55,227 nucleotides of DNA from an uncultured Thermoleophilia bacterium. GTDB lineage: Bacteria > Actinomycetota > Thermoleophilia > UBA2241. The stretch lies in NCBI GenBank assembly GCA_903862845.1, contig CAIOZS010000098.1, positions 1-55,227 of the forward strand. The letters are read 5' to 3'. Below the pieces are notes generated by a model. It saw only the letters and a program-made list of their open reading frames with translations, had not been told where the DNA came from and did no database searches. The stretch's first letter is position 1; every line of letters begins with the position of its first letter. This document shows, one piece after another, positions 14,510 through 23,824 of this stretch. The translations under genes were made by a program, and so were the position numbers.

Positions 14510-16942
14510 ATGAAGAAGACCCTGCTCTGCTTTGCCATCGCCGTGACGACCTGCCTGGGCGCAATCTGGGCGGCGCCCTTTGCCGACGAGGCGGTGGCCG
14601 AGTCGCTACAGGCGCCGCCGGTGCACCTGCGCACGCTGCAGATCGCGGGCGACCTACCGGTCACGCAGGTGCCGTCGGCCGGCGCTCAGGCGCCGGCCGA
14701 CGCGGGGCGCCCGAACGTCCGGCGCCTGGGCGCTGCGCCCAGGCTCGACGCCGGCATGCGGTTCACCATGGTCGGCGTGATCTGCGGCGTGCCGCCCTCG
14801 CCGGGCGCCGTGACCCTGCGGCTGCGCACGAGCACCGACGGCCGCTCGTGGAGCCCCTGGCAAGAGGCACCCCTTGAGCTCGCCGGCGAGGCCGGAGGCC
14901 CCCCACGAGCGTTCACTGAGCCCGTCTGGACGGGGACGGCGCGGTACGTCCAGGTAGTAGCCGTGGCGGCCGGCGCCGCAGGCCCACCTGCCGCCCTCAA
15001 GAACGTGCGCCTCGTGGCGCTCGACCCCACCGAGGACGCCGCTGCCCTTGAGGCCGTGCGCCGCGCGTCCGCGGGCGCGGCCGACGTCGGCTCCGCCGCG
15101 CCGGGCGCGGCCGCCTCCGGCGCTCCGCAGATCGTCACCCGGCACCAGTGGGGGGCCGACGAGTCGCTGCGCACGAGCCGCCCGGCCTACGCCGCCGTCA
15201 AGATGGCGTTCGTTCATCACACGGCCACCGGGAACACGTACACCGCCGCGGAAGCGCCCGCCATCGTGCGCGCCATCTACGCCTATCACACCAGGTCTCT
15301 GGGCTGGAGCGACATCGGCTACAACTTCCTCATCGACCGCTTCGGGACGATCTACGAAGGCCGCTACGGCGGCATGAAGAAGGGCGTCGTTGGCGCCCAG
15401 GTGCTCGGCTTCAACACGGGGAGCACCGGAGTCTCGGTGATTGGCAACTTCGCCGAAGACGCCCCCCCCGCCGCGGCTCTGGCCGCGCTGGAGAGGCTCC
15501 TCGCCTGGAAGCTCAAGATCCATCACGTCAGTCCGCTGGGGACCGCCACGCTGACGTGTGATGCCTCCGAGAAATACGCGCGCGGTGCCAGAGTGTCGTT
15601 TCCCGCCGTCGCCGGCCACCGCCAGGCCAACTTCACGGAGTGCCCGGGCAACATCCTCTACCCGCTGCTCTCCACGGTCCGCCAAGAGGCGGCCGGCCGG
15701 CCGCAGGCGCCCATCATCGCGCTGGTCAAGGCCCTCCCTGAGAGCTTCAGCCCGAACGGCGACGGCGTGCTCGACGCGACAACCCTGAGCCTGTCCCTGA
15801 CCAGGACGGCAAGCTGGAGCATCGAACTGCGTGACGCCGACGGCCGCCGACTGGGCAGCTACAGTGGTGAGGGAGCCTACGACGAGGTCACGTGGCCGGG
15901 TACCGACGCCGACGGTACCAAGTACGCCGACGGCGTCTACACGGCAGTGGTCACGGCATCCTCGGCGCTCGGCAAGGCGACCCCCAAGACAGTCGAGGTC
16001 ACCATCGACACGGTGCCTCCGGGGATCACGAGCACCGCCGTCCGCCCCGACGCCTTCAGTCCCAACGGCGACGGCTGCGACGACACCACCAAAGTCCGCT
16101 ACGTCCTCGCGGAGCGCTGCGCGGTGCGCGTGTCGATCGTCGATGCCGACGGCAAGGTGGCGCGCCGCCTCAGCGAGTGGCAAAGCCAAGTCTCGGCGGC
16201 GCACTCGGCGACCTGGGACGGAACCGTGGCGGAAGGCGGCAAGTCGGTAGCCGCCGCCGAGGGCGAGTACGCGTTCTCCATCGAGTGTCGCGACGCGGCC
16301 GGGAACACCTCGCAGGCCACCGCCAAGGTCAGCGACGATCGCACCCTGGGATTCCCCACGGCCACGCCGGGGACCATCTCACCGAACGGCGACGGCGTGA
16401 ATGACGGCACGACGCTCGGCTTCAAGCTCACGCGAGGCGCCACAGTGCGCATCGTCGTGAAGGTCGACGGCAAGACGGTGCGCGCCTTCGATCTCGGCTC
16501 CCTGGAGGCCGGGCCTCACGCGGTGGCGTGGGACGGCGCGAACGGCGCCGGCGAGCCGCTGGGCAGCGGTCGTCCAACCTTCACGGTGACCGCGAAGTCG
16601 GCGCTGGGCGTGACGACGGTGTGGCGAGAGGTGGTCATCGACCTCGTTCGCCCAACGCTCTCGACGGCTGCGGCGCAGACGGTCGCGCTGGGCAAGACGG
16701 CGACCTTGGCGTGCACGGCGCAGGATCCGTATAGCGGCAAGGTCGACCTGTCGTACACCATCGCCGACGCCGTCGGCGCGACGGTGGCCACGGGGCGACC
16801 CGGCCGGGTCGCCGCCGGCAAGGCGACCACGGTGACGTGGAAGCCGCCGGCGCGCGGGGTCTACACCGTGACGTTCCTCGCTACCGATCTGGGCGGCAAC
16901 CGGGAGCAGGCGCCCGCCGTGACGCTGCTTACCGTTCGCTAG
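14510..16942 (+). CDS. Secreted N-acetylmuramoyl-L-alanine amidase (PGRP type) with FlgD-like Ig repeats
   Basis: The 810-residue protein has a signal peptide, a beta-sandwich-like N-terminal region (about 60-175), then an amidase-2/PGRP domain (about 203-395). Zinc ligands are visible in VHHTATGNT and AGHRQANFTECPG, with the recognition motif GYNFLIDRFGTIYEGR. Three FlgD-Ig/CHU-C-like repeats follow, each opening with the signature SPNGDG (near 410, 520 and 625), and a final Ig-like domain. It should cleave or bind peptidoglycan at the cell surface. It follows the metalloprotease by 80 nt in the same direction. Confidence 0.9.
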   Translation: MKKTLLCFAIAVTTCLGAIWAAPFADEAVAESLQAPPVHLRTLQIAGDLPVTQVPSAGAQAPADAGRPNVRRLGAAPRLDAGMRFTMVGVICGVPPSPGAVTLRLRTSTDGRSWSPWQEAPLELAGEAGGPPRAFTEPVWTGTARYVQVVAVAAGAAGPPAALKNVRLVALDPTEDAAALEAVRRASAGAADVGSAAPGAAASGAPQIVTRHQWGADESLRTSRPAYAAVKMAFVHHTATGNTYTAAEAPAIVRAIYAYHTRSLGWSDIGYNFLIDRFGTIYEGRYGGMKKGVVGAQVLGFNTGSTGVSVIGNFAEDAPPAAALAALERLLAWKLKIHHVSPLGTATLTCDASEKYARGARVSFPAVAGHRQANFTECPGNILYPLLSTVRQEAAGRPQAPIIALVKALPESFSPNGDGVLDATTLSLSLTRTASWSIELRDADGRRLGSYSGEGAYDEVTWPGTDADGTKYADGVYTAVVTASSALGKATPKTVEVTIDTVPPGITSTAVRPDAFSPNGDGCDDTTKVRYVLAERCAVRVSIVDADGKVARRLSEWQSQVSAAHSATWDGTVAEGGKSVAAAEGEYAFSIECRDAAGNTSQATAKVSDDRTLGFPTATPGTISPNGDGVNDGTTLGFKLTRGATVRIVVKVDGKTVRAFDLGSLEAGPHAVAWDGANGAGEPLGSGRPTFTVTAKSALGVTTVWREVVIDLVRPTLSTAAAQTVALGKTATLACTAQDPYSGKVDLSYTIADAVGATVATGRPGRVAAGKATTVTWKPPARGVYTVTFLATDLGGNREQAPAVTLLTVR

Positions 16943-17027
16943 CCTCCCCGCGCCCGCCCTGCGAATGGGTCTCGCGTCATCACCGCGTTCTCGAGGCTAG
17001 GGTCTTCACCCCGACGTTCTCCTACCC

Positions 17028-17056
17028 TTGAAACCCTAGAGTCGGCACGCTAAGCT
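17028..17056 (+). promoter_or_regulatory. Candidate promoter of the nonahaem cytochrome leader
   Basis: TTGAAA (17028-17033), 17 nt, TAAGCT (17051-17056). An inverted repeat CTAGGGT (16997-17003)/ACCCTAG (17033-17039) brackets the -35 box and could be an operator. The start near 17063 would lie just before the first leader hairpin. Confidence 0.35.
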
Positions 17057-17062
17057 CTGCAC

Positions 17063-17360
17063 AAGAGCCACGACGCCAGGTGCAGCATCGCCTGAGGAGG
17101 ATGATGCACCTGGCGATCAAGACTTCGCCGGAGGGTCAGGGCATCCGCTGGCGTCGTTCCCTCCGCGCCAGGCGCACGGCGAGAGCTCGTGCCGCACGTT
17201 CGGGCGACCCGGGAAGTGCCCGGGCGCGCTGAGCCGTGAGCACGCGGGGGGTGACCATGGCAGGTCTGTGGCCGCGCCTTTGGCGCGACGTGACCTGCCC
17301 GGGGAGGGAGGTAGACATCATTCATACGCTTCAAGTGGGCAATCTGTGAACGGAGGGAGT
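17063..17360 (+). other. Structured 5' leader of the nonahaem cytochrome gene
   Basis: There is no convincing gene between 16943 and 17360. Four hairpins stand in a row: 17075-17114 (GCCAGGTGCA paired with TGCACCTGGC, extended by four pairs); 17149-17170 (TGGCG/CGCCA); 17208-17224 (CCCGGG, 5-nt loop, CCCGGG); and 17259-17299 (GGCAGGTC/GACCTGCC enclosing CGCGCC-TTT-GGCGCG). The last ends about 50 nt before the ribosome-binding site. None is followed by a T tract, so they are not ordinary terminators. I could not match it to a known riboswitch class. Confidence 0.5.
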
Positions 17361-19595
17361 GTGGGGAAGAAAACACTAGTGATGCTGGCGGTAGCCCTCG
17401 TCGCGCTGGCAGTCCTGCCGGCGATGGCCTTCGCCAGTCTCACCAACGAGTACGGCCTGAACTGGGCCGGCCAGACGACGTGCCAGGGGTGTCACGGCAC
17501 GGGCGCCGACGCCGCCAAGTTCTCGGCCCTGCACAGCGGCTTCGCGACGCCGGGCCTCACGCCGACGACCTTGCCGGACACCTGGACGATGATCCGTGCC
17601 GCCGGCGATCCGCCGCAGGTCCCGGGCACCCTCGGTGCCGTGTGGGACGGCGGCGGCGAGTACAGCATCGCCGGCCTCAAGTGGGTCACGCTCGGCAACT
17701 TCGCTGCCAACTCAGGCACGGAGTATCTGTTCTGGACGGGCAGCACCGTCCCGACGGTGATCCCGTGGAACCTCGTCGAGGGTCTCTCGGCTGCGGCGGA
17801 CGGCACCTGGACCATCGCCGCAGACGCGCCCGACACGGGCCTCTACGACGCCAAGTACGGGTGCCAGCGCTGCCACATGCTGGGCGCCACGACGCCTCTC
17901 GCGAGCGCCACCACCGTCGCCGCCGTGCCCAACCCGGCGGCCACCATCGCGGTCACCGACAAGACCGCAATGCAGTGGGCGCGCGATGCCGGCAAGTCGG
18001 TCACTGACTTCATGACCGACCCCACCGTGTCACAGGCCGGCATGAGCATCCAGTGCGAGTCCTGCCACGGCACCGGCGCCAAGGTCGCCGGCGGTCACAT
18101 GGGCACCGGCATCAACGTCAACACCACGCTCGAGGTCCTCGGTCAGTCGCAGGTGTGCGGCCAGTGTCACGGCAGCTACACGACGGTCGCGGGCACGGCC
18201 GGCCTCAACTACGGCTACACCCCCAACCAGCCGTTGTACAAGTTCGTGAACGTCAGCGGCGTATCCGGCGGCCAGTCGTACACCAAGATCCCGACGGTCG
18301 CCGAGTTCATGGCGAGCCCGACGGCCTACTGGATGTACCCCAACGGCAGCAACGCCAAGGGCAACCACTACTACTACAACGAGTGGGCGGCCTCCGCGCA
18401 CTCGTATCGCAGCGCAGAGACCAGCTCGTCGCCCAACGCCATGGCGTTCCAGGCCGCGGGCAACGGTCACTACTCCACGAAGGCCATGGACCCGACGCTC
18501 AGCGGCTGCTACAAGTGCCACACGGGCGAGGGGTATCTCAAGAGCAAGGACGCCACGATCGCCCAGAGCTTCACGCCCACCGCCGCCAACGTGGGCTACA
18601 TGGGCCAGGAGTGCGCGGTCTGCCACAACGGCCATCCGTCCGCGCTCGGCGCGGCCGACGTGGTCCGCACGCCCGACCCGGCCGGCGTGCGTAGCGCCAC
18701 CGGCCTTTCTGTCGGCAACACCAGCATCTGCGAAGACTGCCACAACTGGCAGTACGAGGTGCTCGGCACCAAACCGGCATACACGCCGATGGCCGATCTG
18801 TCGGGTCACGCGTCCCCGAGCCACCCGCAGCGCGAGACGCTCGAGGGCTACTCGATGGTGGAGATCAACAACTACGGCGAGTTCATGCCCGGCGCGGTCT
18901 GCGAAGACTGCCACATGCCCAAGACCAACAAGACCGCCAACCGCATCTCCCACGGCATGAAGCCCATGCTGCCGGGCGACGCGGCGACGTGGATGACAGC
19001 GGCGGGAACCGGCTACGACGGCCAGGACTCCTGCTCCACGTGCCACGCCGGTGCCACGCGCACCGAGCTGCAGGACAACATCGACGCGTGGCAGACCAAC
19101 ACTGCTCTGGCGGCCACGCGCGTCGCCGATGGCATCAAAGCGGCGCAGAAGCGCAGCGAGTTCTCGCTGACCGACGCGAAGACGGCCGGCTACATCCTCG
19201 TCGGCAAGGCTACGTGGAACTACAAGGTCTGGGAGAACGACGCGTCGCAAGGCGTCCACAACCCCGAGTACGTGCTCGCCGGCCTGAACAAGGCAGAGGA
19301 GCTCGCGGCTTCCGTGGGCGGCTCGTTCAAGGTCATCCATGCCAGCGAGAACGTGAAGCGCCGCGGCATCGGCGTAGTCTCCGGCATCGTCGTCAACGGC
19401 GACGGCGGTCCGGCGTGGAACGCCAAGCTCGTCCTGTTCAGGAACGGCAAGGCTACCGACAAGTACGTCGAGGCCGACTTCCGCGGCGGCTTCACCTTCG
19501 CCGTCCCGGCAAAGAAGGCCAGGTACAGCGTGGAGTGGATGCGTGCCTCCGAGAAGGCCACGCACATCATGAGCGCGAAGGTGTCCGTCAAGTAG
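17361..19595 (+). CDS. Secreted nonahaem c-type cytochrome
   Basis: The 744-residue product from GTG 17361 (GGAGG at 4-8 nt) starts with a signal peptide and holds nine CXXCH haem sites: CQGCH, CQRCH, CESCH, CGQCH, CYKCH, CAVCH, CEDCH twice, and CSTCH. Long spacers between the early sites and a beta-rich C-terminal domain (about 660-744, like carboxypeptidase-regulatory folds) follow. There is no membrane anchor or sorting signal at the C-terminus. Such proteins carry electrons outside the membrane, to metals, humics or partners, or reduce small N/S compounds. I do not recognise a characterised subfamily. A strong terminator follows. Confidence 0.9.
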   Translation: MGKKTLVMLAVALVALAVLPAMAFASLTNEYGLNWAGQTTCQGCHGTGADAAKFSALHSGFATPGLTPTTLPDTWTMIRAAGDPPQVPGTLGAVWDGGGEYSIAGLKWVTLGNFAANSGTEYLFWTGSTVPTVIPWNLVEGLSAAADGTWTIAADAPDTGLYDAKYGCQRCHMLGATTPLASATTVAAVPNPAATIAVTDKTAMQWARDAGKSVTDFMTDPTVSQAGMSIQCESCHGTGAKVAGGHMGTGINVNTTLEVLGQSQVCGQCHGSYTTVAGTAGLNYGYTPNQPLYKFVNVSGVSGGQSYTKIPTVAEFMASPTAYWMYPNGSNAKGNHYYYNEWAASAHSYRSAETSSSPNAMAFQAAGNGHYSTKAMDPTLSGCYKCHTGEGYLKSKDATIAQSFTPTAANVGYMGQECAVCHNGHPSALGAADVVRTPDPAGVRSATGLSVGNTSICEDCHNWQYEVLGTKPAYTPMADLSGHASPSHPQRETLEGYSMVEINNYGEFMPGAVCEDCHMPKTNKTANRISHGMKPMLPGDAATWMTAAGTGYDGQDSCSTCHAGATRTELQDNIDAWQTNTALAATRVADGIKAAQKRSEFSLTDAKTAGYILVGKATWNYKVWENDASQGVHNPEYVLAGLNKAEELAASVGGSFKVIHASENVKRRGIGVVSGIVVNGDGGPAWNAKLVLFRNGKATDKYVEADFRGGFTFAVPAKKARYSVEWMRASEKATHIMSAKVSVK

Positions 19596-19643
19596 GGCAC
19601 GGCAGACGCGAGACGCCCGGGCCGGCTCGGCCGGGTCAAGACC

Positions 19644-19680
19644 GGGGCCGCGGCGGACTCTGTCCGCCGCGGCCCCTCTT
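19644..19680 (+). terminator. Rho-independent-like terminator after nonahaem cytochrome
   Basis: A perfect 15-bp stem (19644-19658 with 19662-19676), a TCT loop, then TCTT. The short T tract makes it moderate as an intrinsic terminator, but the stem is very strong. Confidence 0.75.
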
Positions 19681-19792
19681 GCGGCTTCGGCCCCGCGGCC
19701 AAGCTTCACGCGTGCCTGACTGGTTGCGGCGGCCACCCGAAACCGCCAGACTGACACGCGATCGTCACCGCGAATCCCAGTCGAGGCGCCCC

Positions 19793-20791
19793 TTGAACGG
19801 TCATGTCGCACACCGCATCTCTCGCGCCGCCGCCGGCCTGCTCGTCGTGCTGGCCGTGGCCGCCGGGCTCGGGATCGGCGCGCCCCGGGCACCGGCATAC
19901 GGGGCCTACATGCACGGCGGCATCGTCACGTGTGCGACCTGCCATCTTGATGGCCACACGCGCTGGAAGCCGGTGAACGAGGTCTGCAACACCTGCCACC
20001 CCGGCTACGCCGTCCCGGGCGCGTCGGCGATGTGCTGGACGTGTCACACGCCGGGTCAGGACATGAGCGGCTTCCGCAGCGACGCCGTCTGCACGGCCCC
20101 CTGCCACCTGGCAGACGGCACGACGGTCACGCACGTCGCGCACGCCGACCGGTCGGCGACGTGCACCGCCTGCCACCCCCTGACCGCATCCGTGACCGAC
20201 GCCGCGGGCAGCCCGCACCACGTGTCGCCACCGCCGCCGCCGCCGACCATCGACGGCTTCCTGCCCGCGGCGGCGGCCGTCGGCGATCTGGTGACTGTGA
20301 CCGGCACGGGGTTCGCCGGCGCCGGCGCCGTGGGCTTCAACGGCACGCCGGCGACTGTGTTCACGGTGGTCTCCAGCGTGCGGATCACGGCCGTCGTGCC
20401 CGTAGGTGCCACCTCAGGCGCGATCACGGTGACGACGTTCGCCGGAGTCGGCACGAGCGCGGCGGACCTGAGCGTGAGCGCCGTGATCGGCGCGAAGCTC
20501 ACGCTCAGGGCCGAAGCCGCGTCGGTCGCGCGGGGCAGCACAATCCGGCTGAGCGGGCGGCTGACGCCCCTCGCGCTCGCCGGGAGCACCATCCGCCTCA
20601 GCGTGGCCCTGCAGGCTAACGACCGGTGGACGACGGTCCGGACCTTTTTCGTGAAGACCACGCCCGCCGGCGACTATGCGCGGGCGTTCAGGCCCTGGCG
20701 GAAGGGCCGCTATCAAGCTCTGGCCGCGATCGCCGCGACGGCCGCGCACACGGCGGCCCATTCCCCGGCGGCCGGCTTCACTGTGCGGTAG
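19793..20791 (+). CDS. Secreted multihaem cytochrome with IPT/TIG and Ig-like domains
   Basis: The 332-residue protein has a signal peptide (about 1-38), then a compact c7/c3-like region (about 45-145) with CATCH, CNTCH, CWTCH and CTACH, plus CTAPCH, a CX3CH variant. A proline run joins it to an IPT/TIG domain (about 157-235) and a C-terminal Ig-like domain. TTG 19793 is the best start (GAGG upstream); there is no ATG or GTG before the signal peptide. It lies next to the nonahaem cytochrome but behind a terminator. It is probably an extracellular electron-transfer partner. Confidence 0.82.
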   Translation: MNGHVAHRISRAAAGLLVVLAVAAGLGIGAPRAPAYGAYMHGGIVTCATCHLDGHTRWKPVNEVCNTCHPGYAVPGASAMCWTCHTPGQDMSGFRSDAVCTAPCHLADGTTVTHVAHADRSATCTACHPLTASVTDAAGSPHHVSPPPPPPTIDGFLPAAAAVGDLVTVTGTGFAGAGAVGFNGTPATVFTVVSSVRITAVVPVGATSGAITVTTFAGVGTSAADLSVSAVIGAKLTLRAEAASVARGSTIRLSGRLTPLALAGSTIRLSVALQANDRWTTVRTFFVKTTPAGDYARAFRPWRKGRYQALAAIAATAAHTAAHSPAAGFTVR

Positions 20792-20880
20792 CCGGCGGCA
20801 CTGGTCGGCGGGGATCCGCTGTGCGCAACGCGACTAGCCTCGAACGCTCGGGGTAGGACATCCACAAACGCGAGGACGCC

Positions 20881-22272
20881 GTGAAGATCCGTCTCATAGA
20901 GCCCGAACCACCCAGCGTTCATCTCATGTCTCCGTGGCGCTATCCGCGGCTCGGCCTGCCGATGATCGGCGCCGCCCTCTCGGCCGCCGGCCACGATGTG
21001 TGCATCTACTGCACCCACCTTGCGCCGGTCGTTTGGGACGACGTCTACGACGCGGACCTGGTGGGCTTCTCCACGACCACCTCCACGGCGCCGGCCGCCT
21101 ACGGTATGGCAGACGATCTGCGCGCCCGCGGCCTGCCGGTGATCATCGGCGGATCCCACGTCACGTTCATGGCCGACGAGGCGTTGGCTCACGCCGACTA
21201 TGTGGCCCGCGGCGAGGGCGGCGAGCAGCTCATGCTCGAGCTCATCGCCGCCCTGGGCGGCCGCCGCGAGCTCGACTCCATCCGCGGTCTCTCGTTCGTG
21301 CGCGACGGCTGCGCAGTGCACAACGACGCGCGCGAGCCCTGCGCCGACCTCGACGAACTGCCGGTGCCCGATCTCTCCCTGATCGTCGGGCATCAGCGCA
21401 TGCACTCGACCCCCATCATGACGAGCTGGGGCTGCCCGTTCGCCTGCAGCTTCTGTTCGGTGACGGCGATGTTCGGACGCAAGTACCGCTTTCGCAGCGC
21501 CGAGAGCGTCGTCGCCGAGATCGCCCAGAAGCGGCCCCGCCACATCTTCTTCTACGACGACAACTTCGCCGCCGACGTGAAGCGGCTCAAGGTGCTCTTG
21601 CGCACGATGATCGATCGCGGTCTGGTGGTGCCGTGGCAGGCCCAGGTGCGCACCGACGTGGTCCGTGACGGCGAGCTTCTCGATCTCATGGCGCGCTCCG
21701 GGTGCCACACCGTGGGACTCGGTCTGGAGTCGGTCGACCAGGCCACCCTGGATGCCTACCGCAAGTCGCAGACGGTCGAGGACATCGTCAGGGCCGTCGG
21801 CGCCTTACACCGCCACGGCATCAGGGTGCACGGCATGTTCGTTCTCGGCGCAGACACCGACGACGCGACCACCGTGCGCGACACGGTAACGTTCGCTCTG
21901 GAGCACCGCATCGACACCATCATGCTGAACATCCTCACGCCGGCCCCCGGCACCGAGTGGTTCGCCGAGATGGACGCCTCGGGGCGCATCTTCGACAAGC
22001 GCTGGGACCTCTACGACGGCCAGCACGTCGTCATCACGCCGCGGCGCATGGCGCCCGCCGAGCTTCAGCACGAGGTGCTCGAGGGATACGCCCGCTTCTA
22101 CTCTGCCGGCCGGTGGCTGGGGCACATCGGGCGGCTTTACTGGGCCGGCGTGCGCAATCACGCCTGGTGCTGGTGGTTCGCGCGCCGCTGGGCGAGGGAC
22201 CAGCGCAATCGTCTGTATCTGGCGAGCCTCGCGCAGATGCCACCCGCCCCGCAGTTCCGGCTCGCGCGCTAG
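20881..22272 (+). CDS. B12-binding-domain radical SAM protein
   Basis: The 463-residue enzyme has an N-terminal Rossmann domain of the cobalamin-binding type (about 1-140), although the usual DxHxxG ligand motif is not evident. A radical SAM domain (about 175-390) has the cluster motif CPFACSFC. A C-terminal extension rich in Trp and Arg (about 400-463) follows. Members of this broad class (BchE/P-methylase type) modify lipids, cofactors or natural products; the substrate is unknown. The GTG start at 20881 has GAGG upstream. Confidence 0.88.
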   Translation: MKIRLIEPEPPSVHLMSPWRYPRLGLPMIGAALSAAGHDVCIYCTHLAPVVWDDVYDADLVGFSTTTSTAPAAYGMADDLRARGLPVIIGGSHVTFMADEALAHADYVARGEGGEQLMLELIAALGGRRELDSIRGLSFVRDGCAVHNDAREPCADLDELPVPDLSLIVGHQRMHSTPIMTSWGCPFACSFCSVTAMFGRKYRFRSAESVVAEIAQKRPRHIFFYDDNFAADVKRLKVLLRTMIDRGLVVPWQAQVRTDVVRDGELLDLMARSGCHTVGLGLESVDQATLDAYRKSQTVEDIVRAVGALHRHGIRVHGMFVLGADTDDATTVRDTVTFALEHRIDTIMLNILTPAPGTEWFAEMDASGRIFDKRWDLYDGQHVVITPRRMAPAELQHEVLEGYARFYSAGRWLGHIGRLYWAGVRNHAWCWWFARRWARDQRNRLYLASLAQMPPAPQFRLAR

Positions 22273-22348
22273 AATCCCTCGCGGACCCCTCGACGGCGTG
22301 GGCATCGAGGGCGTGGGTCTCGAGCTCGACTGAGGGAAGGTGGACAGC

Positions 22349-22846
22349 GTGAAGGCCGTCGTCGTCTATGAGTCACTGTGGGGGAACACTGCGCGGATCG
22401 CCGGCGCCATCGCCGAGGGAATCGGGCCGGAGGCGCAGGTGCTTTCCACCGCCGCGGCGACCGCCGCAGCGATCGCCCACGCGGATCTCATCGTGGCCGG
22501 CGCCCCGGTGCTCGGGTTCAAGCTGCCGACCGAGAAGATGCGCGAGAGCATCCGTGCGAACCCGGGCAAAGCGCCGGCGCCGCCGGACCTCTCGCACCCG
22601 GCGATGCGCACGTGGCTCGACGCTCTGCCGGCGGGGCAGGGCGCGGCGGCGGCGTTCGACACGCAAGTGCGCGGTCCGTTCGGCAGCGCCGCGCCGGCCA
22701 TCGCCGAGGCGCTGGAGAAGGCCGGGTACACCGCGGTCGCGAAGCCGGCCGGATTCATCGTGGCGGGCAAGTTCGGCCCGCTGCGCGACGGCGAGATCGA
22801 GCGCGCGCGGGCGTGGGGCGCCGAGCTGGCGCAAGCGCTGGCGTAG
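22349..22846 (+). CDS. Flavodoxin-like protein
   Basis: The 165-residue protein opens with AVVVYESLWGNTARIAGAIAEGI, the FMN phosphate-binding loop of flavodoxins, and keeps the fold through IVAGAPVLGF and GFIVAGKFGPLRDGE. GTG 22349 is preferred over GTG 22340 because GGGAAGG abuts the latter. It is probably a small electron carrier or flavodoxin-domain regulator of the MioC/WrbA-like type. Confidence 0.82.
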   Translation: MKAVVVYESLWGNTARIAGAIAEGIGPEAQVLSTAAATAAAIAHADLIVAGAPVLGFKLPTEKMRESIRANPGKAPAPPDLSHPAMRTWLDALPAGQGAAAAFDTQVRGPFGSAAPAIAEALEKAGYTAVAKPAGFIVAGKFGPLRDGEIERARAWGAELAQALA

Positions 22847-22854
22847 GGCGCTGC

Positions 22855-23493
<639 letters not shown>

Positions 23494-23501
23494 GCGGCGC
23501 C

Positions 23502-23762
23502 TCAGGTGCGGACCGCCACCAGCGAGAGGCCCAAGGTCTCCTCGGCCTCGCGGATCCGGCGGAGCTGCGCTTCGTCCGGCACGGCCGGCTCGGCCTGAAG
23601 CAGCGGCCCAAGCTCCGCCATGATCTCGCGGAGCCGCTGCTCCCGCGCCGGGTCGAGAGAGCGGCAGGCAAACGCCACGATGGTCAGCCCGAGGTCCTCC
23701 TCTAGCGCCTCGATCCGCCGGAGCTGCTGCTCGTCGAGGTTCCTCGCGATGTCGCAGAACAT
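23502..23762 (-). CDS. Small protein made of two homologous halves
   Basis: This 86-residue protein contains an internal repeat. Residues about 9-31 (LDEQQLRRIEALEEDLGLTI) recur at about 62-84 (PDEAQLRRIREAEETLGLSL). The halves are predicted helical with a hydrophobic LGL(T/S)(I/L)VA tail, which suggests a helical pair or a dimer in one chain. It lies upstream of the methyltransferase. The family is unknown to me. Confidence 0.75.
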   Translation of the reverse strand: MFCDIARNLDEQQLRRIEALEEDLGLTIVAFACRSLDPAREQRLREIMAELGPLLQAEPAVPDEAQLRRIREAEETLGLSLVAVRT

Positions 23763-23824
23763 GGGGCCTCCTTCTCTCGCCTCGCGCGATCAGTGTACCC
23801 GGTGTGCGCGGTCGCTCGCGCGCC

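Noticed and set aside
17101-17232. Small ORF starting at ATG ATG just after AGGAGG
   Set aside because: The ribosome-binding site touches the start codon and the product is Arg/Ala-rich with no conservation evidence; the region is better explained as hairpins.
17063-17360. c-di-GMP (GEMM) riboswitch before the cytochrome
   Set aside because: The conserved core (CACG...GGCAAACC and GACGCAAAGC) is not present.
18030-19898. A 622-codon open frame opposite the nonahaem cytochrome
   Set aside because: Shadow; the plus strand carries nine haem motifs and a signal peptide.
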